Positions 16,707-25,542 of a DNA stretch of 64,000 nt are shown piece after piece (position 1 is the stretch's first letter; the number at the start of each line of letters is the position of its first letter). The translations under genes and the position numbers were made by a program. Location of the stretch: contig NZ_RZNB01000001.1 in the NCBI RefSeq assembly GCF_004078635.1, forward strand, positions 310,001-374,000, read 5' to 3'. The notes under the pieces were generated by a model. It did not search any database. It had not been told where the DNA came from and saw only the letters and a list, made by a program, of their open reading frames with translations. Source of the stretch: Labedella phragmitis. GTDB lineage: Bacteria; Actinomycetota; Actinomycetes; Actinomycetales; Microbacteriaceae.

Positions 16707-17632
16707 GACGCGCTCCGTCCCGGCCAGTCGATCGAGCAGGCGAAGTCGATGAGCGCGCGAACCCGGGGTGTCGGCGCGGCGTCCGACGACCAGATGACGT
16801 CGATGCCGACGGGCGGAACGGCGGGTTCGATCTCCTTCATGACGACAGGGTAGCCCTCGTAGCTCGCGGGGTTGAGGGGCCGCTGCACGAGCACGCCGTA
16901 CCCGAGTCCGCGCCCGACGAGCGTGCGCACGGCCTCGTAGCTCGACGTCCGGTGCCGGATCCGCGGCGTCAGTCCACGGGCCGCGAAGAGCGAGAGCGTG
17001 TGCTCGCTCGACGGTGGCGCGTCGAGGAGGATGAGGTCGCGATCGGCGACGTCCTCGAGCCGCACCGTCGCCCGGTCGGCGAGCGGATCGCCCGCCGAGA
17101 CGAGCACGTGGGCCGGCAGCTCGAAGAGCCGGGCGCGGGACGGATTGCCGGGCACGAGCGTCTCGTAGACGAACGCGACGTCGACCTCGCCCGTCTCGAT
17201 GCGGCCGCGGAGCTCCTCGTGCGTGACCTCCAGCAGGTGGAGCTCGACAGCGGGGTGAGCGGCTCCGAAATCGTGGAGGAGCGGCGGGAGCACGGTCGGA
17301 GCGAGGGTCGGGTAGCACGCGATCGTCAGCGGCCCCGAGAGTTCGCCGTCGGGCGACGCGAGCGAGATCGACAACTCGCGAGCCGCGGCGAGCAAGGGCC
17401 GGGCGTGCCCGACGACGTGGGCGCCGGCGCTCGTGAGGGTGAGCCCGTGGGCTCGGCGGCGGACGCAGAGGCGCGTGCCGGTCACGCGCTCGAGCTCGGT
17501 GATCGCGTCCGAGAGGGCCGAGGTCGACACGTGCAGCCGCTCGGCGGCCGCCGCCATCGTGCCGGCGTCGGCTGCGGCGACGAGGTACGCGAGCTGCCGC
17601 AGGCTGAACGGCGGGATGTCAGGGACGTCCAT
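16703..17632 (-). CDS. LysR family transcriptional regulator
   Basis: A 309-residue LysR regulator with a clear N-terminal HTH (AAAERLHVSTSALSDAITELE) and an effector domain typical of the CbbR/OxyR fold. The start at 17632 has GGAAGG in front of it; the 33 extra codons upstream are not family-like. It is divergent from the P450 fusion gene, with about 110 bp between the starts, and is the likely activator of that gene. Its stop overlaps the start of the HtaA-domain gene. Confidence 0.92.
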   Translation of the reverse strand: MDVPDIPPFSLRQLAYLVAAADAGTMAAAAERLHVSTSALSDAITELERVTGTRLCVRRRAHGLTLTSAGAHVVGHARPLLAAARELSISLASPDGELSGPLTIACYPTLAPTVLPPLLHDFGAAHPAVELHLLEVTHEELRGRIETGEVDVAFVYETLVPGNPSRARLFELPAHVLVSAGDPLADRATVRLEDVADRDLILLDAPPSSEHTLSLFAARGLTPRIRHRTSSYEAVRTLVGRGLGYGVLVQRPLNPASYEGYPVVMKEIEPAVPPVGIDVIWSSDAAPTPRVRALIDFACSIDWPGRSAS

Positions 17633-17742
17633 GTCCGGTCCTTCCGAAGAGGTAGAGCGACTATATCCGCTTTTGCTTCGCAATGGACGAGCGCACAATC
17701 GAGAGGGAGGCACCACGGCGGTGCCGGACACGAGGAAGTGCC

Positions 17743-20700
17743 ATGACCGCGAACCCCGCTCCCGTCGCCGACTGGGTGACCATCCCGGATCTGTACCGCG
17801 ACCCGTTCCCGATCTACGACCGCTTGCGAGCGGAGGGCGGCGTGCACTGGGTGCCGCAGGTCGGCCGGTACCTCATCACGAGTTACGACGCGGTCCACGC
17901 GACCGAGTTCGATCAGGAGACCTTCTCGGCCAACGAGGAGGGTTCGCTGCAGATCCGAGCGATGGGTCACTCGATGCTCCGCCGCGACGACCCCGAGCAC
18001 TACGCGGAGCGCGCGGCGTGGCAACCGGTGCTGCGGCCCGGTGTCGTGAAGCGCACGTGGCGGGCCGTCTTCGAGCGAAACGCCGACCGCTACATCGACG
18101 AGCTCGTCGAGCGGGGGCCGGACGCGGACCTCATCTGGGACTTCGCCGCTCCCTTCGCCGCCGAGAACCTGCGTGAGATCCTCGGCTTCCACAACGTGCA
18201 CCAGACCGATCTGCAGCGCTGGTCGCAGACGCTCATCGACGCGACAGGGAACTACGCCGACGATCCCGCCGTCTGGGAGCTCGGGCGCCGGTCGTTCGAC
18301 GAGGTCGACCTCGCGCTCGACGAGATGCTCACGTGGCACGTGAAGCACCCCGACCACTCGCTCATCTCGTCGCTGCTCGCGATGCCGGGCGACCGCATGC
18401 CGATCGAGAAGATCCGCGCCAACATCAAGATGACGATCGGCGGCGGCCTCAACGAGCCGCGTGACGCTCTCGGCGTCGCCGCGTGGGCGCTGCTGTCGCA
18501 CCCGGACCAGCGCCGGGCCGTCGAGGAGGATCCCGCGCTCTGGTCGGCGGTGTTCGAGGAGAGCCTCCGCTGGATCGCGCCGATCGGGCTGTACTCCCGG
18601 CAGACGACGCGCGACGTCGAGCTCTCGGGCGTGCTCCTCCCGGCGGGCGCCAAGCTCGGCATCTGCATCCTCTCCGCCAACCGCGACGAATCCGTGTGGG
18701 ATGACGCCGACCGGTTCGACATCCGCCGGGAGGTGAAGCCGCACCTCGCTTTCAGCAAGGGCGTGCACGTGTGCCTCGGCGCGTGGGTCGCGCGCTCGCA
18801 GGTCGCCGACATCGGACTGCCGCGCCTCTTCGGTCGACTGCGCGGTCTCGACCTCGTCGCAGACCGGCCCGCCCAGGTGGGTGGCTGGGTCTTCCGCGGC
18901 ATGTTGAAGCTGCCCGTGCAGTGGTCGTCGGATTCGGGTGCTGCCGGAGTCGGCGCCGCGGCCGACGGTGCTGCGGCTCCCACTGCTGGCTCGACCGAGA
19001 CGGCGACGCCGTCGACCCCCGCACGCGTCGCCATCGTGGGCGCCGGTCCCGCGGGTTGCTTCACCGCCCAGGCCCTCCGCCGCGCCGCACCGGACGCGCA
19101 GATCGACGTCTTCGACGCCCTCCCCGTGCCGTACGGTCTGCTCCGCTACGGCGTCGCGTCGGACCACCAGGGCACGAAGTCGGTCGCACGTCAGTTCGAT
19201 CGACTCTTCGACCCCGAGCACACCCGCTTTCACGGCAACGTGCGGCTCGGAGCGGATGTGACCCTCGAGCGCTTGCGCGAGTCGTTCGACGCGGTCGTGC
19301 TCGCGACGGGTCTGCACAGCGACGTGCGACTCGCCGTGCCCGGATCCGAACTGCCCGGGATCGTGGGAGCCGGTGCGTTGACGCGCGCCGCCAACGGGCA
19401 CCCCGACGAGGCGGGCACGCCGCACCTCGGCGAGAACGTCGTCGTCGTGGGGCACGGCAACGTCGCCATGGACGTCGTGCGACTTCTCTCGCGCGACCCC
19501 CAGGATTACGACGGCAGCGACATCGACGACGACGTGCTGCGCGAGATCGCGGGGGACGTCCGCACGGTCCACGTCGTCGGTCGGAGCCTGCCGTCCGCCG
19601 CGCGCTTCGATCCCGTGATGGTCCGCGAACTCGCCGGGCTCGCCGGCGTGCGGCACGTCGTCCACGGCGCGGATCTCGACACGGTTCCGGCGGGCAAGGA
19701 CGCGCGGCTCGACGCCGTGCGGGAATTGACGTCTTCGGGCGACGGCGACGGTCACCGGGAACGGGTGACCGTCGAGTGGTGGTTCGGCCTCAGCCCCGTG
19801 CGCATCGAGGGTGATGCGGCCGCCGAGGCCGTGGTCTTCGCCTCGCCCGACGGGGAGGTGCGGCTCGCCGCCGATTCCGTCGTGACGGCCGTCGGCTTCG
19901 CGGCCGACCCCGAGTCACCGCTCGAGCCCGCCGCGCACGCCTCCGGCCGTGTCGAGCCGGGACTCTACACGGCGGGCTGGCTCCGCCGCGGCCCGCGCGG
20001 GACGATCCCCGACCAGCGAGCCGACGCTCGCGGCCTCGCCGCGATGATCCTCGAGGACCTCGCCGCACACACCTCGGCGGAGGATCGACCCGCGCGCCGG
20101 GAGTGGGAACGCCTCGCGCCAGCCGTCGACGCCGACGGCTGGCGGAGAGTCGACCTACAGGAACGGCTCGCCGCCGTGCCGGGTCGTGAGCGGCGCAAGC
20201 TCCGGTCGCGCGAGGAACTGCTCGCGGCGGCTCGCGACGAGTCGATCGCGCTGCCCCCGCGCGACGATGGGCCGGCGGCCGCACGCGGGTTCGGTGTTCC
20301 CGTCACGGTCGCCTTCGCCTCCGAATCGGGAGGGGCCGAGCTCGTGACCGACGACCTGCGGCGGGTGCTCGAGCCCACCACCGACGTCCGCGTCCTCGAT
20401 CTCGGGGAGGCCCGGCCGGACGACCTCGATCCCGCCCGACTGCACCTCGTCGTGTCGTCGACGTACGGGGACGGCGAGGTCCCGACGGCGGCGCGGCCGT
20501 TCCATGCGGCGCTCCGGAGCGGCGCCCACCGGCTCGACGGCCTGCGCTACGCCGTCTTCGGGATGGGAGACCGCAGCTACACGAAGACGTACTCGCGGGG
20601 CAGCGAACTGCTCGACGAGGCGCTGGCGGCGTGCGGCGCCGAACGCGTCGGCGAATACGGTCGTCACGACGCGGGCAGCGGCGCCGACCCCGTGGAGGCG

Positions 20701-20787
20701 GCTCAGGAGTGGCTCGACGGCATCGGCGAGGTCGTCGGCGCCGATGTCGCGGTGGCGGCAGGTGCCGACGCGACCCGTTCGGTCTGA
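17743..20787 (+). CDS. Self-sufficient cytochrome P450: P450 - ferredoxin/adrenodoxin-reductase-like FAD domain - flavodoxin fusion
   Basis: A 1014-residue three-domain redox protein. Residues about 1-395 are a P450: haem ligand C344 in FSKGVHVCLG, EESLRW for the ExxR motif, and I-helix IGGGLNEPRD, where the usual acid-threonine pair is replaced by E-P. An Ala/Gly/Thr/Pro-rich linker (about 396-426) leads to an FprA/adrenodoxin-reductase-like domain (about 429-850) with FAD motif VGAGPAG, LPVPYGLLRYGV, and NADPH motif VVGHGNVAMD. The C-terminus (about 852-1000) is a flavodoxin: SESGG phosphate loop, SSTYGDGEVP and VFGMGDRSY. No ferredoxin domain is present. Electrons would pass NADPH to FAD to FMN to haem within one chain. 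The divergent LysR/HtaA and downstream MobA suggest an aromatic substrate, possibly O-demethylation. Start at 17743 follows GAGGAAG. Confidence 0.93.
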   Translation: MTANPAPVADWVTIPDLYRDPFPIYDRLRAEGGVHWVPQVGRYLITSYDAVHATEFDQETFSANEEGSLQIRAMGHSMLRRDDPEHYAERAAWQPVLRPGVVKRTWRAVFERNADRYIDELVERGPDADLIWDFAAPFAAENLREILGFHNVHQTDLQRWSQTLIDATGNYADDPAVWELGRRSFDEVDLALDEMLTWHVKHPDHSLISSLLAMPGDRMPIEKIRANIKMTIGGGLNEPRDALGVAAWALLSHPDQRRAVEEDPALWSAVFEESLRWIAPIGLYSRQTTRDVELSGVLLPAGAKLGICILSANRDESVWDDADRFDIRREVKPHLAFSKGVHVCLGAWVARSQVADIGLPRLFGRLRGLDLVADRPAQVGGWVFRGMLKLPVQWSSDSGAAGVGAAADGAAAPTAGSTETATPSTPARVAIVGAGPAGCFTAQALRRAAPDAQIDVFDALPVPYGLLRYGVASDHQGTKSVARQFDRLFDPEHTRFHGNVRLGADVTLERLRESFDAVVLATGLHSDVRLAVPGSELPGIVGAGALTRAANGHPDEAGTPHLGENVVVVGHGNVAMDVVRLLSRDPQDYDGSDIDDDVLREIAGDVRTVHVVGRSLPSAARFDPVMVRELAGLAGVRHVVHGADLDTVPAGKDARLDAVRELTSSGDGDGHRERVTVEWWFGLSPVRIEGDAAAEAVVFASPDGEVRLAADSVVTAVGFAADPESPLEPAAHASGRVEPGLYTAGWLRRGPRGTIPDQRADARGLAAMILEDLAAHTSAEDRPARREWERLAPAVDADGWRRVDLQERLAAVPGRERRKLRSREELLAAARDESIALPPRDDGPAAARGFGVPVTVAFASESGGAELVTDDLRRVLEPTTDVRVLDLGEARPDDLDPARLHLVVSSTYGDGEVPTAARPFHAALRSGAHRLDGLRYAVFGMGDRSYTKTYSRGSELLDEALAACGAERVGEYGRHDAGSGADPVEAAQEWLDGIGEVVGADVAVAAGADATRSV

Positions 20788-20795
20788 CGCGGGTC

Positions 20796-20826
20796 GGCGG
20801 CTGATCAACCGACCCGGTCAGCCGCC
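20796..20826. terminator. Stem-loop between convergent P450 and IclR genes
   Basis: GGCGGCTGA at 20796-20804 pairs with TCAGCCGCC at 20818-20826; a second, overlapping pairing of CGGGTCGG with CCGACCCG exists. It overlaps the IclR stop codon and lies 9 bases after the P450 stop. Confidence 0.6.
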
Positions 20827-21525
20827 GAGCGCGTGCCGGATGGCGTCGGCGGACGTGACGAGTCGTCGCCCGATCTCCGCGTCGCCGTGGGCGCTCACGA
20901 CGTAGACCACCGCGAGTGCCGCCGGCGCCCGGCCGCGGACCGACAGGGGGACGGCGACGGAGCGGAGGCTCGGGATCACCTCGTCGTGGCTCGTCGCGAA
21001 CCCCGCCTCGGCGACCTGCTTGACCTCCGCTCGCGTGGCGTCGGACACCCCGTCGGGCCAGTCGGACGTCGGGACCGCCGAGAGGATCGCCTTGCCGGGA
21101 GCGCCGACGGCGACGGAGTGTCGCGTGCCGGGACGCTGGGCGACGGCCGCCACGGCGTGCCGCGGTTCGACGCTCACGAGCGTGACGCACTCGTCCCGAT
21201 CGAGCGTCGCGAGGAAACACGTCATGCCGAGCTCGTTCGCGATGGCGGTGAGCTCCGGCAGTGCCTCGGCCTGCACGTCATGGGCGACGCCGGCGGCGAG
21301 CGCCGCCATGCGCGAGCCCAGGGTGATCCGGCCGGACTCGTCGCGCGCGACGAGTCCGTGCTGTTCGAGGGTGCGCACGAGTCGGTAGGCGATCGATCGG
21401 TGCACGCCGAGGGCGGCAGCCGTCTCGTCGATCGTCGACGACCCGCGCACGTCGGCGAGGTGCTCGAGCACACGGATGCCCCGGCTGAGCGTCTGCAGCG
21501 CCGGAGTGTCGTTCTGAGCGGCCAT
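20818..21525 (-). CDS. IclR family transcriptional regulator
   Basis: A 235-residue IclR regulator: N-terminal winged helix (TIDETAAALGVHRSIAYRLV) and a GAF-like effector domain with VEPRHAVAAVAQ, the GAPGKAILSAV segment and, near the C-terminus, VAVPLSVRGRAPAALAVV. It is divergent from the MobA-like monooxygenase, and the shared 151-bp spacer contains a double palindrome that is its probable operator. IclR proteins such as PobR and PcaU commonly regulate hydroxybenzoate and protocatechuate genes, in line with this context. Confidence 0.92.
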   Translation of the reverse strand: MAAQNDTPALQTLSRGIRVLEHLADVRGSSTIDETAAALGVHRSIAYRLVRTLEQHGLVARDESGRITLGSRMAALAAGVAHDVQAEALPELTAIANELGMTCFLATLDRDECVTLVSVEPRHAVAAVAQRPGTRHSVAVGAPGKAILSAVPTSDWPDGVSDATRAEVKQVAEAGFATSHDEVIPSLRSVAVPLSVRGRAPAALAVVYVVSAHGDAEIGRRLVTSADAIRHALGG

Positions 21526-21596
21526 CGATTCTCCCGTCCCTGCGTCGCGCGTGCTTGTCGCACGAGACGCCGACGTCTACGATCGATTTCAATAGT

Positions 21597-21631
21597 AGAA
21601 CGTCGTGTTCGATTATAGAACACTACGTTCT
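21597..21631. promoter_or_regulatory. Double palindromic operator, probable IclR site
   Basis: Two 14-bp arms, AGAACGTCGTGTTC (21597-21610) and GAACACTACGTTCT (21618-21631), are inverted copies of each other with one mismatch, separated by GATTATA. Each arm is itself a GAAC-N5-GTTC palindrome, and the centre forms GTTC-N7-GAAC. The centres are about 21 bp apart, two helical turns. TATAAT on the minus strand (21617-21612) lies in the spacer and could be the IclR gene's -10 box, so binding would repress it. Confidence 0.65.
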
Positions 21632-21676
21632 CCCGGTACAGCTTTCTCGACATCGCAGTCGACGGAGGGAAGAACG

Positions 21677-23578
21677 ATGCAGTTCCACCACCACGGGTAC
21701 GTCTCCGGCGATCCCCGCGTCAGCCCACCCGCCGGGACGGGCGTCGACCGCCCGGCCGACCTACCCGGCGAGGTCGACGTGCTCATCGTCGGGAGTGGCC
21801 CGGCCGGCATGATCCTCGCGGCGCAACTGTCGCAGTTCCCCGGGATCACGACGCGCCTCGTCGAGCGACGGCCGGGCCGACTCGCGATCGGGCAGGCCGA
21901 CGGTATCCAGGCACGCAGTGTCGAGACGTTCCAGGCCTTCGGGTTCGCCGAGCGGATCGTCCAGGAGGCGTACCGGATCACCGAGATGTGCTTCTGGGCG
22001 CCCGACTCGCAGGACCCGTCGCGGATCGTCCGCACCGCGCGCGCCGAGGACGACCCGAACGGCATCAGCGAGTTCCCGCACCTCATCGTCAACCAGGCGC
22101 GGGTCCTCGACTACTTCGCCGAGGTCATGGCGAATTCGCCCACGCGCATGAAGCCCGACTACGGCTACGAGTTCGTGGGACTCGAGGTCGACCACTCGGA
22201 TGCGGGCGGCGACTTCCCCGTCACGGTGACGCTGCGCTACACCGCGGAGGAGGGGGCCGACGCCGAGGAGCGCACCGTCCGCGCGAAGTACGTCGTGGGT
22301 TGCGACGGCGCTCGCAGCGGCGTGCGGGAGGCGATCGGTCGACGCCTCGAGGGCGATCAGGCGCGCCACGCCTGGGCCGTCATGGACACGCTCGCCGTCA
22401 CCGACTTCCCCGACATCCGCACGAAGTGCGCCATCCAGTCGCGCCACGGCAGCATCCTCCACATTCCGCGGGAGGGCGGCCACCTCTTCCGCATGTACGT
22501 CGATCTCGGCGAGGTCCCGGAGGGCGACGCCGGATCCGTCCGGAAGACGACCAAGGAGACGGCGATCGCGAAGGCGAACGAGATTCTCCCCCCCTACACG
22601 CTCGATGTGAAGGACATCGCCTGGTACAGCGTCTACGAGGTGGGGCACCGCCTGACGGATGCGTTCGACGACGTGACGGAGGGCGAGGACCGCACGCCCC
22701 GCGTCTTCATCGCCGGTGACGCGTGCCACACGCACAGCGCGAAGGCCGGTCAGGGGATGAACGTCTCGATGCAGGACGGCTTCAATCTCGGATGGAAGCT
22801 CGGGCACGTGCTCGACGGTCGGGCCCCGGAATCGCTGCTCGCGACCTACTCCGCCGAGCGTCAGGTGATCGCCCGCGACCTCATCGAGTTCGACAAGGAG
22901 TGGTCGAGCCTCATGGCGAAGAAGCCCGAGGAGTTCGACGACCCCGCCGAGCTGGGGGAGTTCTACGTGACGACCGCCGAGTTCCCCGCCGGATTCCGGA
23001 CGCAGTACCCGCCGTCGATGCTCGTCGGGGAACACACCCACCAGGGCCTCGCGACGGGATTCCCCATCGGGAAGCGCTTCAAATCGGTGCCCGTCGTGCG
23101 TGTCGCCGACGCGAACCCGCTCCACCTCGGGCACCACGCGCGAGCGGACGGGCGCTGGCGGATCTACGCGTTCGCGGGCGACGACGTGAGCCGACCGGGG
23201 GGCCTCGATGAATGGGCCGACTGGCTCGCGTCCTCCGCCGATTCGCCCGTCGTGCGGTTCACGCCGGAGGGAGCGGACCTCGACGCGGTCTTCGACGTGA
23301 AGGCCGTGTACCAACAGCGGCACGTCGACGTCGACATCACTCGGGTGCCGCGGGTGTTCCTCCCGCCCTCCGGGCCGTTCGGTCTCACCGATTACGAGAA
23401 GGTCTTCGCGGTGGACCCGCACGTCGACATCTTCGAGGAGCGCGGCATCGACCGGACGGCGGGCTGCGTCGTCGTGGTGCGGCCCGACCAGTACGTCGCC
23501 CATGTGCTGCCGTTGTCGGCGACCGACGAGCTCGCCGCCTTCTTCGACCGCCAGATGCTCGAGCTGCGACGGGACTGA
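21677..23578 (+). CDS. mobA: 3-hydroxybenzoate 4-monooxygenase-like flavoprotein
   Basis: A 633-residue class A FAD monooxygenase of the phenol hydroxylase family that would hydroxylate 3-hydroxybenzoate to protocatechuate with NADPH and O2. It resembles Comamonas MobA along its length as I recall it: the N-terminal MQFHHHGYVSGDP, FAD motif VGSGPAG (residues 38-44), GQADGIQARSVE, DG motif VGCDGARSGVR, GDACHTHSAKAGQGMN, and the C-terminal thioredoxin-like domain ending VVVRPDQYVAHVLPL. The ATG at 21677 follows GGAGGGA; the longer upstream frame crosses the operator and is rejected. Regulation by the divergent IclR gene is likely. Confidence 0.88.
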   Translation: MQFHHHGYVSGDPRVSPPAGTGVDRPADLPGEVDVLIVGSGPAGMILAAQLSQFPGITTRLVERRPGRLAIGQADGIQARSVETFQAFGFAERIVQEAYRITEMCFWAPDSQDPSRIVRTARAEDDPNGISEFPHLIVNQARVLDYFAEVMANSPTRMKPDYGYEFVGLEVDHSDAGGDFPVTVTLRYTAEEGADAEERTVRAKYVVGCDGARSGVREAIGRRLEGDQARHAWAVMDTLAVTDFPDIRTKCAIQSRHGSILHIPREGGHLFRMYVDLGEVPEGDAGSVRKTTKETAIAKANEILPPYTLDVKDIAWYSVYEVGHRLTDAFDDVTEGEDRTPRVFIAGDACHTHSAKAGQGMNVSMQDGFNLGWKLGHVLDGRAPESLLATYSAERQVIARDLIEFDKEWSSLMAKKPEEFDDPAELGEFYVTTAEFPAGFRTQYPPSMLVGEHTHQGLATGFPIGKRFKSVPVVRVADANPLHLGHHARADGRWRIYAFAGDDVSRPGGLDEWADWLASSADSPVVRFTPEGADLDAVFDVKAVYQQRHVDVDITRVPRVFLPPSGPFGLTDYEKVFAVDPHVDIFEERGIDRTAGCVVVVRPDQYVAHVLPLSATDELAAFFDRQMLELRRD

Positions 23579-23609
23579 GTCGGCGACCGTGACGTCGACC
23601 GCGACGGGA

Positions 23610-23640
23610 GGCCGCGCCCGCCCGAGGAGGCGGCGCGGCC
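23610..23640. terminator. Stem-loop between convergent genes
   Basis: GGCCGCGCC at 23610-23618 pairs with GGCGCGGCC at 23632-23640 around a 13-base loop. It lies between the monooxygenase stop (23578) and the stop of the ThDP enzyme (23646). Confidence 0.65.
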
Positions 23641-23645
23641 GGGCG

Positions 23646-25298
23646 TCACGAGTTCACGCGCACGATCTCCTGCTGGTAGGGCGCGACGACGTCGGGTGAG
23701 ATGCGCAGGTCGAGGAGGAGGAAGCGGCGCTCGTCGACGGGCGTCGCGGCCCACGAGGCGAGGCGCTCGAGGTCGGCCATCGAGCGCACGGCGACGCCCT
23801 CGGCGCCGACGGCCGCGGCGAGGCCGGCGAAGTCGACCTCGGGGATGAGCATGGGCGCCTTCGCGAGGCCCTGCAGTCCGTACAGATTGACCTCGGCACC
23901 GTAAGCCGCGTCGTTCCACACGACCGCGAGGCCGCGTCCCCCCGCGACGCGCACGGCCGTCTCGAGGTCGGAGAGCGCCATGAGCCCGCCGCCGTCACCC
24001 GTCGTGAGGACGATCGTCGATCCGGGGCGGGCCTGCGCTGCTCCCGCGACCGAGGGGAATCCCAGGCCGATCGACTGGTAGGCGGTCCCCACCATGATCA
24101 TGCGGTCGGGGGAGGAGACGGGCCAGTACATGTTGGCCCACCCGATGAAGTGGCCGCCGTCCGAGACGACGACGCGGTCGTCGGGGAGCAGCTCGCCGAT
24201 GCGTGCAGCGGCGGTGCGCGGGTCGAGGCGCCCGTCGCCCACCGTTCCCTCGCCGAGCTCGTAGCCGCGCGCGGCCGGAACGGCGACCGACTCCCGCCAG
24301 CCCGACGGGGTCGAGCCGAGCACGGCGAGCTGCTCGACGAGCGCGCGGGCGACGATCGCGGCGTCGGCTCGGATGAAACCGCCGACGTGCGGGTGCGTCG
24401 CCGCCGGGGCTGTGTCGACCTGCACGATGTGCGTTCCGGGCGCGAAGAGTGCACCGAAGCGCATCGTGAACTGGTTGAGTGACGCTCCGAAGACGACGGC
24501 GACGTCGGCCTCGCGCACGAGTTCCATCGCGCCCTCCGCTCCGAAGCCGCCCGCCACGCCGAGATCGAACTCGACGCGCGGGAAGACGCCGCGACCGAGC
24601 GCCGTACTCACGGTGAGGGCACCCGTGGCGTCGGCGAGCCGACCGAGGTCGGCCCCCGCGTCAGCGAGCCAAGCCCCGCGACCGGCGAGGAGGAGGGGGC
24701 GCTTCGCCGCCGCGAGTGCCGACGCGAGTTCATCGATCGCGGCGGACGCGAACGCCCCGGTGATGGGGAGCGGCGCGGGCCGGAGGGGCGCAGGCGCCTC
24801 CGGCACGGGACCGGCGTCGAGCTTCGCGACGTCGTACGGGATGGCGAGGACCGTCGGCACGTTGTACGAGAGGGCGTGTTCCACGGCGATCGCGGTCGTC
24901 GCCGCGGCGTCGGCGCGGCCCACGGTATAGGTGCGGGCGCCGACGGCCGACGCGAGCGCGATCTGGTCGACGTCCCACGGCCGTGGACCCGACGTCGGCT
25001 CGTCGCCGACGACGAGCACGAGGGGCACGTGCGCCTGCACGGCCTCGGCGAGGGCCGTGAGGGTGTTGGTGAAACCGGCCCCGTAAGTCGCGGTGGCCGC
25101 GGCGATCCCGCCCCCGGCCCGGTGGAACGCGTCGGCCGCGACGACCCCTCCGGCCTCGTGCCGCACGGCCGTGAACGCGGCTCCCGTGCCGCGTTCGATC
25201 GCGTCGAGGAAGTGGGCGTTGCCGTTGCCCATCACACCGAAGACGTGGGACACGTGGAGGGCGAGGGTGTGGGCGACGTGGGCGGAGACGGAGGGCAT
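23646..25298 (-). CDS. Thiamine diphosphate-dependent enzyme (acetolactate synthase / benzoylformate decarboxylase-like)
   Basis: A 550-residue ThDP enzyme of the acetohydroxyacid synthase/decarboxylase superfamily. The N-terminal pyrimidine-binding domain has the catalytic glutamate in AVRHEAGGVVAADAF; the C-terminal pyrophosphate domain has GDGGGLMALSDLETAV and then NDAAYGAE, the GDG-N motif binding Mg-ThDP. Start at 25298 follows GAAAGG; the longer in-frame ORF is rejected. Which activity it has cannot be settled: benzoylformate decarboxylase, acetolactate synthase-like lyase and oxalyl-CoA-type enzymes all share these motifs. The facing alpha-hydroxyacid dehydrogenase, which makes 2-oxoacids, would fit a 2-oxoacid decarboxylase. 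Confidence 0.85.
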   Translation of the reverse strand: MPSVSAHVAHTLALHVSHVFGVMGNGNAHFLDAIERGTGAAFTAVRHEAGGVVAADAFHRAGGGIAAATATYGAGFTNTLTALAEAVQAHVPLVLVVGDEPTSGPRPWDVDQIALASAVGARTYTVGRADAAATTAIAVEHALSYNVPTVLAIPYDVAKLDAGPVPEAPAPLRPAPLPITGAFASAAIDELASALAAAKRPLLLAGRGAWLADAGADLGRLADATGALTVSTALGRGVFPRVEFDLGVAGGFGAEGAMELVREADVAVVFGASLNQFTMRFGALFAPGTHIVQVDTAPAATHPHVGGFIRADAAIVARALVEQLAVLGSTPSGWRESVAVPAARGYELGEGTVGDGRLDPRTAAARIGELLPDDRVVVSDGGHFIGWANMYWPVSSPDRMIMVGTAYQSIGLGFPSVAGAAQARPGSTIVLTTGDGGGLMALSDLETAVRVAGGRGLAVVWNDAAYGAEVNLYGLQGLAKAPMLIPEVDFAGLAAAVGAEGVAVRSMADLERLASWAATPVDERRFLLLDLRISPDVVAPYQQEIVRVNS

Positions 25299-25542
25299 GG
25301 CGGAGCCTTTCGAGACGATGACGGAGTGAGCCGTATGTGTCTCGCGCACCCGTCGTCGTCGACGGCGCGGCAGCGTGCCCCTTTTTCGAGCACCGGCGGC
25401 GATGCCGCCGGACAACGTGATTATAAGCACTCGCGATCCGCCGTTCCAGAGGCCGCGATCGACGATCGCGCCGTCCGATCGCGCCGCCGCCGACGACACG
25501 TCAGGATGGAGGCAGCACCCTCACCGACGAGACAGGAGACCC
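25299..25542. promoter_or_regulatory. Divergent promoter region of ThDP enzyme and FMN dehydrogenase genes
   Basis: Non-coding spacer with less G+C than its surroundings. It contains GTGATTATAAGCAC around 25410-25425, whose core GATTATA also sits in the centre of the IclR double operator at 21611-21617; on the minus strand it reads as a TATAAT-type -10 box that could drive the ThDP gene. GACGATCG repeats follow. A common regulator for the two loci is possible but unproven. Confidence 0.35.
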
